A DNA stretch of 32,146 bases from an uncultured Pseudomonadota bacterium (GCA_913060515.1 CAJXRZ010000074.1:1-32146), one strand, 5' to 3'; counted from the first letter of the stretch, positions 15,159 through 24,623 are shown. Numbers and translations: made by a program. Notes: generated by a model from the sequence alone, not told the origin.

Positions 15159-18053
15159 TTAGCGCCCTGGGGCGGCTGCTCGGATGTCTCTGGCGCGCTC
15201 TCCGCTCGGCGAGAGAGCCAAATAGCTGGAAAAACTCGCGAGCGCCTGCGTGGAATTCTCAAGCTTCTCACTGTAGTACTGGCCCCGGGCATAGTGAACC
15301 AGTGCGGTCTCCGGTCCAAGGAGGACCGCCTGGTCGTACAGGGCTTCGGCCCTCTTGGGATCCTCGGAAGCATAGAGCTGAGCGACGAGAATGAGGGCGA
15401 TGGGGTCCTTTCCCTGGAGCGCTTGGCGCCCCAGGTCAAGATCGCGGTCGAAGAGTGCTTGAGCAGCGAGCGCTCGTGAGGCCAAGCGGGCATCAAAGGG
15501 ATTCTCGCTCTCGCGCAATTCTGCGTGAGCCTCTCCCAGCATCTCTGAGGCCCGGTCCAAACCAAGACGCCCCAGAGCGAAGCCCAGGACATAGGTGGCC
15601 AGCGGATCCTGCCCAAGCTTCAAGCGACGCTGAGCCAACTCCTTGGCGTGCTCCGGATCGCTGCGCGCGAAGAGGTCGAGCAGCCCCTCCAAGGTGTCCC
15701 TGCGAGGATCCTCCGGAAGCTGCGCCAGCAGCCGCTCGGCCTGGGTGACCCGGTCCAGCTCAATGAGCACCTGGAGACGAGCTCCCTGGATGCGAAAATC
15801 AAGGGGCCTGCTCGCGGACGCGCGCTCCAGGGACGCCAAGGCTTCGCGGTGGTGCCCCTGAGAGGCTTGAAGAGCGGCAAGATTCAACAGGAGATCGGGG
15901 TTGTCCGGGTCTCGTCCCAGTCCCTCCTGAACGGCCACTGCGGCCTCCGACGCTTTCCCGGAGCGCGCCAAAAGCTCAGCCCGCCAGATCTGCGCTTGGC
16001 TGTGTACGCGCGCGTGCAAATCGGGGTCTTCCAAGAAGCTCTGCACGGCCTTGAGTTGCATACTCGGAGCACCGGAGGCCGTCTCCTGCTGCAAGGCCAA
16101 GAGGCTGAGTTCTGGCCCTCCCCCAAGCGCCTCCGCATCCGCGATGGCCTGCTGGGTACAGCGGGTGTCCCGTTGCGCAACGCATACCCGCGCCAGGGCC
16201 AGTCCGTAGCGCGGCGAATCTGGAGCCAACTCCACAGCGCGGTCTGCGTGCGTGCGGGCCTGGTCGAGTTCCCCACGAGCGAGGGCCAGCTCGGAACGAA
16301 GGTGCTCTCCCTCCGGAATCTCTCGCACCGCTTTTAGGTTGCTCTCGGCAGAGTCGAGGTTCCCTTGGGCCAAGGCTTTGTAGGCGTAGACCAGCGCAAC
16401 GCTACGCCCTTCTCCACCGGCTTGTGCCGCCGTCGCTCCAGCCTGAGAGGCCTGCTTAAGTCGGCTGATGTCGCCGGTGTACTCCTGCCAGAGCACCAAT
16501 TCCACCAGTGCGAAGCTGGCGTTTGCCGTTGCATCTTGTGGGTTTTGCTCCAAACGCGAGGCCAACTGGGACTCGATCTGCTGCATCCCTTGGAGATCCT
16601 GCGCAGCGACCGCCTGCAGCGCCTCCTCCATGACCGCATTGCGCGCCATACGCTGACTGAGCATCCAGCCTGCCAGCGCCACGGCGGCCAAGAACCCGAG
16701 CCCCAAGACCAAGATCAGGAAAATTCGCCCGAGACTGCGAGACTCCGACTCCGACTCCTCGGACTCCGCCTCAGCTTCCGCCTGGGGCTCCCGAGGTCGA
16801 ACCGCAGGGGCCGGTTCACCAATGGTCTGCTCGCCGACACTCAGCTCCTCTGGCGGGTGAATCGGAGTGAGGGGCCGCTGGACCACCTCTACCGGCTCAT
16901 CGAGCATCAGCTCCTCTGTATGCTCCCGCTCTACTGGACGCGGCTCCCGCTTGGTCACCACGATCAGGTCTTCGTCATCCTGATCCAAGTCCAAATCTGA
17001 GCTTCCCAAGTCCGAGAGCGCTGGGTCCACGCCCATATGACTGAGGTAGTCCCGGAGGTTGAGGGTCTCGCGCAGGGAGTCGTCCTCTTCCTTGAGCACG
17101 TGGTGCTCGCCGGTGTCCGCCTGCCCGTCCTTGCGGATCACCATCATGATTTGGGTGTCCCCGCTCACCAGCGGTCCCCCAGGCCCATGATCGGTGTCCT
17201 CGGTCGGGTCACGGTGAGCCAGCTCCCCCGGCGAGGCCAGCTTAGAGACAGCGGTCACCTCGTCCGAGATCGGCGAGAGGGGGCCGGCGTCGGCGCGGCG
17301 GAACAAGGCCGGGAAACCTTCGTCGCTGCCGCCAGCGTCCTCGGTGGCCAATCCCGCAGAGGTGACCTCGCCGCCGTAGCCATCCTCTTCATCCAAGGTG
17401 GAGGAGAGCGTATTGGCCTCGTCCACGGAGAAGAGCTCAGGGGCGCGGGTGCGCAGCAGGTCCAGGGGAGAGCCAGCTTCGTTGACGAAGGCTCCAGCCA
17501 CACCCCAGAGCAAGACCTCGGCGCGCGCAGCGGGCTCGCCACCGGCCCGATGAAGGCGTTCCAGTACCGACTTGGCTCGCAGGAAGGTGCCTGCAGCCAT
17601 GAGGCGCTCGGCCATCGCAAGCTTCTCTTCCGGAGTGCCCTCGACCTCGATCCGGCGAGCGTCTTTTGGGGGCTGAAGCGCGGGCTGTCGAGCGCGCACC
17701 ATGAGCGCTTCGCTCTGAGCGTCCTGCTCCGGCAACTTCTCGAGCAGCTTCCGGGCGCGAAGTGGCCACCCGCGCTCGATGAACATCTGAGCGGTGAGCA
17801 GCTTGGCAGGGCGAGAGTCTGGGCTGCGGTCGCTGAGCTCCTTCAGACGCACCCACGCCCGATCCATGAGGTTCAGGCTCAAGAACGCGCTGGCCTGTTC
17901 CAGGACCGCCTCGTCGCTCGGCTCGCCAACTCGACCCCAGCGCTCCACGACACGAATCACGCCCTGAACGTCACCCTTCTCTTGAAGGTGCGCCAAGGCC
18001 CGCTCCAGGAAGGCTGCGTCGGTCGGTGGGATGGGGGAAGTCTGGCGGTCCAC
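15159..18053 (-). CDS. Large TPR-transmembrane-TPR protein, 964 aa
   Basis: Residues about 10-200 form a helical TPR-like domain, followed by a long acidic, probably disordered region (about 205-435; Glu/Asp/Ser-rich, with DLDLDQDDEDLIVV). A single membrane helix lies at about 440-462 (IFLILVLGLGFLAAVALAGW), flanked by Arg. The rest (about 470-955) is tandem TPR repeats with the usual spacing of small and aromatic residues, such as PDNPDLLLNLAALQASQGHHREALASLERA. The sequence suggests a cytoplasmic first domain and a periplasmic second one, so the protein could couple an intracellular partner to an envelope complex. No enzyme motif is seen. It lies 90 bases after etfA on the same strand, with a hairpin between, so it is likely a separate unit. 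Family not recognised. Confidence 0.82.
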   Translation of the reverse strand: MDRQTSPIPPTDAAFLERALAHLQEKGDVQGVIRVVERWGRVGEPSDEAVLEQASAFLSLNLMDRAWVRLKELSDRSPDSRPAKLLTAQMFIERGWPLRARKLLEKLPEQDAQSEALMVRARQPALQPPKDARRIEVEGTPEEKLAMAERLMAAGTFLRAKSVLERLHRAGGEPAARAEVLLWGVAGAFVNEAGSPLDLLRTRAPELFSVDEANTLSSTLDEEDGYGGEVTSAGLATEDAGGSDEGFPALFRRADAGPLSPISDEVTAVSKLASPGELAHRDPTEDTDHGPGGPLVSGDTQIMMVIRKDGQADTGEHHVLKEEDDSLRETLNLRDYLSHMGVDPALSDLGSSDLDLDQDDEDLIVVTKREPRPVEREHTEELMLDEPVEVVQRPLTPIHPPEELSVGEQTIGEPAPAVRPREPQAEAEAESEESESESRSLGRIFLILVLGLGFLAAVALAGWMLSQRMARNAVMEEALQAVAAQDLQGMQQIESQLASRLEQNPQDATANASFALVELVLWQEYTGDISRLKQASQAGATAAQAGGEGRSVALVYAYKALAQGNLDSAESNLKAVREIPEGEHLRSELALARGELDQARTHADRAVELAPDSPRYGLALARVCVAQRDTRCTQQAIADAEALGGGPELSLLALQQETASGAPSMQLKAVQSFLEDPDLHARVHSQAQIWRAELLARSGKASEAAVAVQEGLGRDPDNPDLLLNLAALQASQGHHREALASLERASASRPLDFRIQGARLQVLIELDRVTQAERLLAQLPEDPRRDTLEGLLDLFARSDPEHAKELAQRRLKLGQDPLATYVLGFALGRLGLDRASEMLGEAHAELRESENPFDARLASRALAAQALFDRDLDLGRQALQGKDPIALILVAQLYASEDPKRAEALYDQAVLLGPETALVHYARGQYYSEKLENSTQALASFSSYLALSPSGERARDIRAAAPGR

Positions 18054-18087
18054 GGGGCGTATCTTTGGGGGACGCCCACTATAGCAA

Positions 18088-18122
18088 CGCGCCCCGGGCC
18101 GCCAGTGGCGACGCGGGGCGCG
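18088..18122 (-). terminator. GC-rich hairpin after etfA
   Basis: CGCGCCCCG at 18088-18096 pairs with CGGGGCGCG at 18114-18122 around a 17-base loop. It lies 22 bases beyond the etfA stop on the - strand and is followed on that strand by TTGCTAT. It probably separates fadR-etfB-etfA from the TPR gene. Confidence 0.55.
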
Positions 18123-18143
18123 ATGGGGAACAAGAGTCGGGGC

Positions 18144-19097
18144 TTAGAGCGCCTCGAACTCCTTCTGCAGCAGAGGGGCGACGTCAAAGAGGTCGTCCAC
18201 CAGCCCGTAGGTTGCGTGCGCAAAGATGGGAGCGTCCGGATCCTTGTTGACCGCCACGATGACCTTGGAGGTCCGCATGCCAGCCAAGTGCTGGATGGCG
18301 CCGGAGATACCCAGGGCCACGTAAAGGTTCGGGTTCACGACCTTGCCGGTCTGTCCAACCTGGTGGCTGTGCGGCGCGTAGCCAGCATCCACAGCGGCGC
18401 GGCTGGCGCCAGGGGTAGCCCCGATGCTTGCAGCCAATGGACGGATGATGGAGTCGTACTGCTCTGCGGTCTTGATCGAGCGACCGGCGGAGACAATCTT
18501 GTCTGCCTCGGTCAGGTCGGCCACGCTGGCGTCGCTCTTCTTGCTCTCCAAGACATTCACCTTGGCGTCCGCGGCGCTCACGCCTGCGTCCACGGCGACT
18601 ACCTCGGCGCTGCCCGAACCTGCGGTGGGTGCACCGAAGGAGTTGGGGCGCACCGTGACCAGGGCCAAGCCAGAAGGCTTGGCGGTCACGAGGGCCTTTC
18701 CAGCGTAAACAGGGCGGTGGGCGACGAGCCCTCCGTCGTTGCTCAGCTCGGTGGCCTCGGTGATGACGCCGGCGCCCAAGCGGGCACCCAAGCGGGGGAA
18801 GAGGTCCTTGCCCAGGTTGCTTGCAGCACCGAGCACTACGGCGGGATCCGCCTTGGCGATCACAGCAGCGAGCGCCTTGGTGTAGGTACCGGTGGTGTAG
18901 GAGCTGAAGGCGTCGCCACTGACCGTGTACACGGTGGTGGCGCCGTAGCTGCCCAGAGCGGAGGTGTCGGCGGCGCCGACCACAACAGCGCTGACGGGTC
19001 CCATGTTCAGGGAGACAGCCTTGGCGATGAGCTCAAAGGCGGTCTTCTTGATCTTCCCGCCATCGTGCTCGCTGAAAACTAGAATTCCAGAAGCCAT
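18144..19097 (-). CDS. etfA: Electron transfer flavoprotein alpha subunit
   Basis: A 317-residue EtfA of normal length. Residues about 1-180 are the N-terminal ETF domain, with [11 protein letters not shown] near 128-138. The C-terminal FAD-binding domain carries the diagnostic sequence: SAGRSIK (about 204-210), [45 protein letters not shown] (about 229-273) and [12 protein letters not shown] (about 280-291). EtfAB takes electrons from acyl-CoA dehydrogenases and passes them to ETF:quinone oxidoreductase in the membrane. Nothing in the sequence marks the bifurcating type, but that cannot be excluded. The gene follows etfB by 39 bases and is expected to be cotranscribed with it. Confidence 0.96.
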   Translation of the reverse strand: MASGILVFSEHDGGKIKKTAFELIAKAVSLNMGPVSAVVVGAADTSALGSYGATTVYTVSGDAFSSYTTGTYTKALAAVIAKADPAVVLGAASNLGKDLFPRLGARLGAGVITEATELSNDGGLVAHRPVYAGKALVTAKPSGLALVTVRPNSFGAPTAGSGSAEVVAVDAGVSAADAKVNVLESKKSDASVADLTEADKIVSAGRSIKTAEQYDSIIRPLAASIGATPGASRAAVDAGYAPHSHQVGQTGKVVNPNLYVALGISGAIQHLAGMRTSKVIVAVNKDPDAPIFAHATYGLVDDLFDVAPLLQKEFEAL

Positions 19098-19136
19098 TTT
19101 GTTTTGTCCTTTGGACGAAAGTTTGTTGGGGGAGCC

Positions 19137-19940
19137 CTAAAGGACCTTGGCTTCGTCACGGAGCAGGCGGACCAGCTCCTTGACCTTGGCCGCGGCGTCG
19201 GCGCCTTCGATGATCTTTCCGGAGGGGCGGTCCGCTGGGAGGCGGTAGGCCCCTTCGCTCACCACTGCGGCGCCTGCACCCACGGTGCCGGCGTCCAGAC
19301 CCAAGTCAGCTGCGCCCCAGACGGCGATCTTGGCGCGCTTGGCCTTCATGATGCCGGGCAGGGAAGCGAAGCGAGGGGAGTTGAGTCCCTTGTCGCAGGT
19401 AACGACAGCCTGAACGGGGCTCATGACCACGTCGACCTGACCGCCGCCCATCACGCGGTGCGCGGTGAGGGAATCGCCAGCCACTTCGAGCTGCTCGACA
19501 AAGGTGACCTGAGGACGGTCCAAGAGCTCGGCGACCATTGCAGGCACCTGAGCGTTGTCGTCGTCGATGGCCTGCTTGCCGGTGAGTAGCAGATCAATGC
19601 CGGCCTTCTGGATGGCGGCAGCGATGATGCGTGCCTCGCCCAGAGGGTCGCTGCCAGCAAAGGCTGCATCGTCCAAGCGGATGGCTTCGGGCTTGGCCTT
19701 GACCCCGCGAGCGATGCCGTCCTTGATGCGGGCCTCGGCATCCTTGCCGCCCAGAGAGATCAGCACCAAGCTGGAGGCAATCTTGCCCTCAACCAGCTGA
19801 ATGCCCGCCTCGAGAGCGAACTCGTCGTAGGGGTTGATCTCCCACTTGATGTCGTCGGTCACGATGCCAGTCTGATCCCCGTTGATCTTGATGCGGGAAT
19901 CAGAGGCAGGAACCTGCTTGAGCAGAACGCCGATTTTCAC
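19137..19940 (-). CDS. etfB: Electron transfer flavoprotein beta subunit
   Basis: A 267-residue EtfB. It begins with MKIGVLLKQVPASDSRIKI, typical of the family, and includes NPYDEFALEAGIQL (about 36-49), LLTGKQAIDDDNAQVP (about 117-132) and the C-terminal recognition-loop region around GLNSPRFASLPGIMKAKR. It pairs with EtfA and binds AMP or FAD depending on type. The start is GTG 19940, chosen because GGAGG lies 4 bases before it; the nearby upstream ATG is out of frame and meets a stop after four codons. The gene follows the regulator by 29 bases. Confidence 0.96.
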   Translation of the reverse strand: MKIGVLLKQVPASDSRIKINGDQTGIVTDDIKWEINPYDEFALEAGIQLVEGKIASSLVLISLGGKDAEARIKDGIARGVKAKPEAIRLDDAAFAGSDPLGEARIIAAAIQKAGIDLLLTGKQAIDDDNAQVPAMVAELLDRPQVTFVEQLEVAGDSLTAHRVMGGGQVDVVMSPVQAVVTCDKGLNSPRFASLPGIMKAKRAKIAVWGAADLGLDAGTVGAGAAVVSEGAYRLPADRPSGKIIEGADAAAKVKELVRLLRDEAKVL

Positions 19941-19969
19941 GGTGCCTCCATGATTGTTGTCTAGTGAGA

Positions 19970-20614
19970 CTAGGAAGTTGGGGGGTCGACCGCCATGCCA
20001 CGGATAAAGATCTCCGCGACATCCAGGGCAGCCTGGTCAAGGTTGAACTTGTCTTTGTTGCGAGCCAGCACCCATTGCATGCCGATTTGGTCCAAAGCGC
20101 CAAAGAAGGCCCACATGGTCGAAAACGGCACCACTTCTGGGCGGATGAGCCCTTGCTCTTGCCCCTCACGTACGCACTGGGCGAACACGCCCAGATAGTC
20201 CCAGAGGCGTTGAGGCCGGTAGTCCTTGATGAACTTGGTCGACAGACGCAGCTCGACTTGCAGAACCTCGGCCACGTTGCGGTGCTCGCGCACCATGCGG
20301 AAGTGGTAGGTCGCGAAGCGGCGGATGCGCTCACGTGGGTCCTCGATACCCTGCAGGGTCTCGTCGAGGCCGGAACGCAGCAGGTCCATCTGGTCCTCAA
20401 AGATACTGAGGAGGAGATCTTCCTTGTTCTTGAAGTACAAGTAGATGGTGCCGTCAGCGACGCCCGCACGACGCGCGATGTCACTGACACGCGCAGCGTG
20501 GAAGCCTCGTTCGGCAAACACGGCGACGGCGGCATCGGTGATGCGGCCGCGCTTCTCGCTCTTCCTGGACTCCGCCTTGCTCAAGTGCTGATCGCTCGCT
20601 GAATGAAGGTTCAT
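19970..20614 (-). CDS. fadR: TetR-family regulator, FadR-like (fatty acid degradation)
   Basis: A 214-residue TetR-type repressor. The helix-turn-helix is at about 41-63 ([29 protein letters not shown]). The rest is helical and resembles the ligand domain of the Bacillus-type FadR/YsiA group, which binds long-chain acyl-CoA. Two facts support that role: it precedes etfB-etfA directly, as in the Bacillus operon with fadR, and an FadR-like box (20600-20617) overlaps its start. The start ATG 20614 lies inside that box, and no good ribosome-binding site stands before it. A TTG at 20584 (residue 11) is an alternative start that would leave the operator upstream. The tal frame ends 33 bases upstream on the same strand. 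Confidence 0.87.
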   Translation of the reverse strand: MNLHSASDQHLSKAESRKSEKRGRITDAAVAVFAERGFHAARVSDIARRAGVADGTIYLYFKNKEDLLLSIFEDQMDLLRSGLDETLQGIEDPRERIRRFATYHFRMVREHRNVAEVLQVELRLSTKFIKDYRPQRLWDYLGVFAQCVREGQEQGLIRPEVVPFSTMWAFFGALDQIGMQWVLARNKDKFNLDQAALDVAEIFIRGMAVDPPTS

Positions 20615-20617
20615 TCA
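20600..20617. promoter_or_regulatory. FadR-type operator overlapping the regulator start
   Basis: TGAATGAAGGTTCATTCA is a perfect inverted repeat of 8-base arms around GG. The Bacillus FadR consensus is TGAATGAMTANTCATTCA, so only the two central bases differ. It covers the ATG of the regulator, indicating autorepression of fadR-etfB-etfA, relieved by long-chain acyl-CoA if the ligand is as in Bacillus. I did not see a second copy before etfB. Confidence 0.85.
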
Positions 20618-20647
20618 CCTAAGATCGAGGCCCCCAAGCGGCAAGCC

Positions 20648-21343
20648 TCAGCGCTCGTTCTTGTCCAACCAAGCGCTCACTTGGCCCACGATGTCGCTGT
20701 TGGGCACTCCCTCCCAGGCTGCCGTGAACTGGGCGTTGCCCTTGTCGGTCAGCGGATGCGAAAAGAGCTTGTTCAACACGTTGAATGGGATGGTCGCCAC
20801 GTGAGCGCCGGCCAAAGCAGCCTGCAGGACATGCTGAGGATGTCGAATCGACGCGGCCAAGATCTCGGTCTCCAAGTCGGGGTAGTTGGAGTAGACCTGA
20901 ACCATGTCCTCGATCATCATCATGCCGTCGCGGCCCACATCGTCGATGCGGCCTACAAAAGGAGAGATGTAGGTCGCGCCGGCCTTGGCGGCGACCAGCG
21001 CCTGAATGGGCTGGAAGCAGAGGGTGACGTTGGTCTTGATGCCCAAGGCGCTGAGCTGCGAGGTGGCGACGATGCCTTCCTTGGTCAGCGGAACCTTGAC
21101 CACGACGTTGTCGTGAATGCGGGCCAGGAGCCTGCCTTGCTTGACCATGGTCTCGGCATCTTCGGCGACCACTTCGGCGGAGACGGGGCCGTCGACCAAG
21201 GTGCAGATCTCGGCAATGGTCTCCACAAAGTCCCGGCCTTCCTTGGCGATCAGCGAGGGGTTGGTGGTGACTCCGTCAATGATGCCCCAACGGGCTGCTT
21301 GGCGGATCTCGTCCAGGTTCGCTGTATCGATGAAGAACTTCAT
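20648..21343 (-). other. tal: Embedded transaldolase gene with its own possible start
   Basis: ATG 21343 begins the canonical transaldolase N-terminus. GAGG lies 10 bases upstream, at the wide end of normal spacing. A separate 231-residue transaldolase could be translated from here even though the frame is open from folK. Transaldolase transfers a three-carbon unit between sugar phosphates in the pentose phosphate pathway. Confidence 0.6.
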
Positions 21344-21949
21344 GGGGATCGATCCTCGCCTTGGGCTGGGGCTGGGGTGTCGGGCACCGCGTTGTGCAAG
21401 GTCGGCGCCGCGGGGCCTGAGGTATGCCGCGCTCCTCCCCTGGGCAAGGGCCAGCGAGAGGGGGTCACAGCCCACCGGGCCCAGCGTTCCGGCTGCCAAG
21501 GCCCGGGGCAAGCAGGGTGCCCGAGCACCGATGCTCTGACCAGTACGGGGATCCCTTGCTCCAGGCGCGATCTCCAACAGAGGCGCGATGGCGAAGTCCC
21601 GCTCCAGCAGACGGGGGTGTGGCAGGCTGAGGCCGGGCTCCTCCACGATCAAATCGGGCGACCAGAGCAGATCGATGTCCACCCGACGATCCCCCCACCG
21701 TGGACCTCGCTTGCGGCCCAAGTCCGCCTCGATCTGCAGCACCTGCTCCAGCACTGCTTGAGGCTCCCCTTCCACGAGAACAGCTGCATTCCAAAACCAC
21801 TGCTGAGCCACTCCCCCAGCAGGGGCAGATCGGTACAGTCGGCTGTGACTGAGCACGCCGATGCGCGCGTGCAAGATGGCGACGGCCGCGTCCATCCACC
21901 GCCTGCTCTGGGCGCTGGAGCCCAGCCCCAGGACGAGGGGGGCCATCAC
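20648..21949 (-). CDS. folK-tal: HPPK (FolK)-transaldolase fused reading frame
   Basis: One uninterrupted 433-residue frame. Residues about 5-130 are 6-hydroxymethyl-7,8-dihydropterin pyrophosphokinase: LGLGSSAQ at the start, [13 protein letters not shown] near 83-95 and [19 protein letters not shown] near 107-126; this enzyme precedes dihydropteroate synthase in folate synthesis. Residues 203-433 are a complete small transaldolase of the TalC/MipB group: [21 protein letters not shown] and the Schiff-base Lys in [11 protein letters not shown] (Lys83 of that part). Between them lies a Pro/Arg/Ala-rich linker of roughly 70 residues that includes the end of FolK. Such a pair is unexpected; it could be a true fusion, or two genes with the folK stop lost. 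It starts at GTG 21949 or ATG 21946, overlapping the stop of the gene before. Confidence 0.85.
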   Translation of the reverse strand: MMAPLVLGLGSSAQSRRWMDAAVAILHARIGVLSHSRLYRSAPAGGVAQQWFWNAAVLVEGEPQAVLEQVLQIEADLGRKRGPRWGDRRVDIDLLWSPDLIVEEPGLSLPHPRLLERDFAIAPLLEIAPGARDPRTGQSIGARAPCLPRALAAGTLGPVGCDPLSLALAQGRSAAYLRPRGADLAQRGARHPSPSPRRGSIPMKFFIDTANLDEIRQAARWGIIDGVTTNPSLIAKEGRDFVETIAEICTLVDGPVSAEVVAEDAETMVKQGRLLARIHDNVVVKVPLTKEGIVATSQLSALGIKTNVTLCFQPIQALVAAKAGATYISPFVGRIDDVGRDGMMMIEDMVQVYSNYPDLETEILAASIRHPQHVLQAALAGAHVATIPFNVLNKLFSHPLTDKGNAQFTAAWEGVPNSDIVGQVSAWLDKNER

Positions 21950-22860
21950 AGGGCCTGTATCCGCGTGTTGGTCAGCAATGAGCGCGCAGACTTGAGGGCT
22001 TGGGCGGCCTTCTCATCGGCGATCTGTTGGGAGCAAATCTGCGCGTCCAAGTCGACAACCCATCCGGCGCCCATCGGATCCGGAGGGAGACGGCTGCCGC
22101 TCACGGACTCGAGCTCTGCGATGGTGGACAGCGGACGACCCAGCTGGCGCTCCAGCTCCTCTCGGACCGCCTGAATCCGAGAGACCAAGCGCTGGTGGTC
22201 CAGCCTCTGAATGCGCTCCTCGATGCTCGCCCTGAGCTCCGGGTCCCCGGTTTGGTCAAGCTGGGCGCGCAGATAGAGGATCGAGGCCTCCTCCGTGTCC
22301 CGCTCGGAGCCGTAGGCCAAGGCCGCCATGGCGTACCACTCCGGCGCTCCAGGACACTCTGCCGCCCTGGCCACGCTCTCGGAGGCCGCTTGGGGGTCGG
22401 AGAAGCTGAGGTACTGCACCATGCCCAGCGAGAACCAGAATCGGTAGTCCTCTGGAAAGCGCTCGGTGGCCAAGGTGTAGAGCTGGAGAGCACCCTCGGG
22501 GGATTCGGAGACCTCCAGCATCAAGCCGCCCCATTGGTAGGGCGTGCGCCAGGTGGGATCCAGTTCGACCACTGCCAGCAGCGATCCCTCCAGCCATGCG
22601 GTCCACTGCCCCTCCTTCGCCTCGGCTTGGCCCAAGGTCTCTCCGAAGGCCAGAACGGTCCGAATCCAGAGCACATCCGCGGTCAAGACGTGGAAGCCGG
22701 ACGAGGCCACGCGCAAGACGGGCCCGCTCGGAACCGTGTCTCGCAAGAGCTGCTGCTGGCTCGCCATCCGATCCGCGTCGATGGTGCGCTGGCAGAGGTG
22801 GGCCAAGCCCGCGGAGAGCACGGCCAGCCCCAATACACCCACTCTGCGAAGACCGGTCAT
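21946..22860 (-). CDS. Membrane-anchored TPR-like protein, 304 aa
   Basis: The frame opens at 22878, but ATG 22860 is preferred: it forms an ATGA overlap with the stop of the gene before it and has AGGAGG just upstream. An N-terminal helix (about 4-22) anchors it or serves as a signal. The following region (about 50-200) has helical repeats with aromatic residues in a TPR-like pattern ([18 protein letters not shown], then [12 protein letters not shown]). The final third is charged and coiled-coil-like around [12 protein letters not shown], then contains [17 protein letters not shown]. It is tightly coupled to the GT-C-like protein at 22857-24530 and probably works with it, but no function can be assigned. 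Confidence 0.72.
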   Translation of the reverse strand: MTGLRRVGVLGLAVLSAGLAHLCQRTIDADRMASQQQLLRDTVPSGPVLRVASSGFHVLTADVLWIRTVLAFGETLGQAEAKEGQWTAWLEGSLLAVVELDPTWRTPYQWGGLMLEVSESPEGALQLYTLATERFPEDYRFWFSLGMVQYLSFSDPQAASESVARAAECPGAPEWYAMAALAYGSERDTEEASILYLRAQLDQTGDPELRASIEERIQRLDHQRLVSRIQAVREELERQLGRPLSTIAELESVSGSRLPPDPMGAGWVVDLDAQICSQQIADEKAAQALKSARSLLTNTRIQAL

Positions 22861-24530
22861 GGGGCCTCCTTGGGCCAAGCACCCGAGAGCAGGAGCAGCT
22901 GTTCAACCTGCGCGTCGAAGGAGACCGGATCGGGGACCTGATTGCGCTGTAGATCATAGGCCACTTGGTCCCCGTCCAGCTTTGCGATGCTCCCTGCGAC
23001 CAGCGGCATTCGGGCGTCCAAACCACCATCCCACCGCGCCAAGGCGCTGCGCGTCCCCTCGATGTCCCCGGTCTGCAGCCGTGCCAAGCCGACCAGCCCC
23101 AAGATCTCCGAGGTCGGCGCACACCGCCGCCCCACCACCTCAGCGCCCTGGGCCGCCAAGTCCAAACGCCCCGTTCGAAGGCCAATCTTGACCGCGTGGG
23201 TGCATGCTCGGTGGTTCGCAGGCTCGACCTCCAGCGCGGCCCGGAAGAGCGCTGCGGCCCGGTCTGTCTCCTCCTGTCGGTTCGCGATGTGGCCCAAGCT
23301 GGCCAAAGCGAAGCCGTTGGGATCCGCCGCGACTGCTGCAGACCAGAGGGCATCCTCTCCGCGCCAGTCCAAGCTGCGCTGTGGAACCAGGAGCAAGTGC
23401 GCGCCGAGCAGCGGCACAGCTGCGATGAGCAGCCAGGACTTGGGCAGGGTCTTGGGCAGGGAGACGACAAGGGCCAAGACCACCCCGACCAGTGGCATGT
23501 ACAGGTAGCGCTCCCCGAGCTGGTCCCGCACACCGATGGCCAACACCGCCGGCGCCAAACTCAGTGCCGCGATCAGCACTCCGCAAGCCGCCATCCACTT
23601 GCCCCTCCAGAGCGCGACCGCAAGGCCAAGGATGAGCGGGACAAGACCCCAGGCCCGTTGACCGTCCAAGTACTCCATTGTCACCCCCACGTTCAGGGGG
23701 GCCGGCCAGAGAAGCTTGAGGCTGTAGTGACCCAGGATTGCTGGCAGCTTGCTCACCAAGAGTGCGAACTGGTCCGCGTCTGGAACGGAGCTTCCACGTA
23801 GGTTCGCGCCAAAGCGCAGGGCCGCCCAGATCACCACAGGGAGCGAGCTGGCCAGGAGCACCCAAGGGGATGGAAGACGTCGATGTTCAGCGAGGAGAAG
23901 CGCGATCAAGAACACCGGAATGAGCACCCCGCTCTCTTTGGAGAGCAGCGCACACAAGAGCAAGAGCCCCCCGCCCACCAACGAGGCCAGCTTGGGTTTT
24001 CTGACCCCGAGGAGCAACAAGGCCGCCAGCCCAAAAGCGGTAACCATCAGGTCGTTTCGAGCGGCGATCCAAGAGACCGCCTCGGACTGCATCGGGTGCA
24101 AGGCGAAAATGGCCGCACCAAGAGAGGCCGCCAGCTCAGAGACCCATCGGCGAAGCAAGAGCCAGAGCATGGCGATTGCGGCGAAGTGCCAAGCCAAGGA
24201 GTGCAGGTGGGCGCCACCGGCCCAGTCCCCAAACAAGCTGCGGTCAACGGCAAAGCTCACCAGCACCAAGGGCCGGTAGTAGCCAGACTCGACATCCTTA
24301 TCGCCGGCGCTCTGCCAGAGATCGATCTGGAAGAAGCGCGGCAGGTTGGCCCAATCCCCCGTCAGGGTGTTGTTCAGCACCAGAGGGATGTCATCCCAAA
24401 CATAGGGCGCTTGGACCAGCGGGCCGTAGCTGGCCAGGAGCACGAGGCTGAGCAGAAAGCAGAGCAAGAGCCGCTCACGCGTCTGCAGCACGGGGTGCTC
24501 GTCCCGGGGGTCTACACTCAAGTCATGCAC
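22857..24530 (-). CDS. GT-C/TMTC-like membrane glycosyltransferase with TPR domain
   Basis: A 557-residue polytopic protein with roughly 11 membrane helices to about residue 380, then a TPR domain (about 390-530). The first loop has APYVWDDIPLVLNN (about 41-54), with two adjacent Asp as in GT-C enzymes. YYRPLVLVSF (about 83-92) and LHPMQSEAVSWIAARNDLM (about 145-163) are hallmarks of the TMTC/TPR-protein group of O-mannosyltransferase-like proteins, which use lipid-linked sugars. No pathway is proven. It starts at GTG 24530 with a weak ribosome-binding site, 93 bases after pilA and beyond a terminator. Its place beside pilA suggests pilin as a target (see findings). Confidence 0.75.
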   Translation of the reverse strand: MHDLSVDPRDEHPVLQTRERLLLCFLLSLVLLASYGPLVQAPYVWDDIPLVLNNTLTGDWANLPRFFQIDLWQSAGDKDVESGYYRPLVLVSFAVDRSLFGDWAGGAHLHSLAWHFAAIAMLWLLLRRWVSELAASLGAAIFALHPMQSEAVSWIAARNDLMVTAFGLAALLLLGVRKPKLASLVGGGLLLLCALLSKESGVLIPVFLIALLLAEHRRLPSPWVLLASSLPVVIWAALRFGANLRGSSVPDADQFALLVSKLPAILGHYSLKLLWPAPLNVGVTMEYLDGQRAWGLVPLILGLAVALWRGKWMAACGVLIAALSLAPAVLAIGVRDQLGERYLYMPLVGVVLALVVSLPKTLPKSWLLIAAVPLLGAHLLLVPQRSLDWRGEDALWSAAVAADPNGFALASLGHIANRQEETDRAAALFRAALEVEPANHRACTHAVKIGLRTGRLDLAAQGAEVVGRRCAPTSEILGLVGLARLQTGDIEGTRSALARWDGGLDARMPLVAGSIAKLDGDQVAYDLQRNQVPDPVSFDAQVEQLLLLSGAWPKEAP

Positions 24531-24561
24531 CGCGTCATGCTACCCCAGCCGCAGAACGCAA

Positions 24562-24589
24562 AGAGGCGAGCCCGGGTGGACTCGCCTCT
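24562..24589 (-). terminator. Terminator after pilA
   Basis: AGAGGCGAG at 24562-24570 pairs with CTCGCCTCT at 24581-24589 around a 10-base loop. On the - strand the stem ends in CTCTTTGCGTT, a short T-rich tail. It lies 34 bases after the pilA stop. A smaller GCGCC/GGCGC hairpin (24595-24608) stands just before it. Confidence 0.7.
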
Positions 24590-24623
24590 CGCTTGCGCCA
24601 GAAGGCGCGATTCAAACCAAGAC

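Noticed and set aside
18061-18143. Small RNA in the gap between etfA and the TPR gene
   Set aside because: A single GC-rich hairpin fits a terminator; no promoter-like sequence or conserved RNA fold is seen.
17037-19082. 681-residue + strand frame over etfA and the TPR gene
   Set aside because: Antisense shadow; the - strand genes have clear family motifs.
20603-22174. 523-residue + strand frame opposite folK-tal
   Set aside because: Antisense shadow without motifs; the opposite strand encodes two recognisable enzymes.
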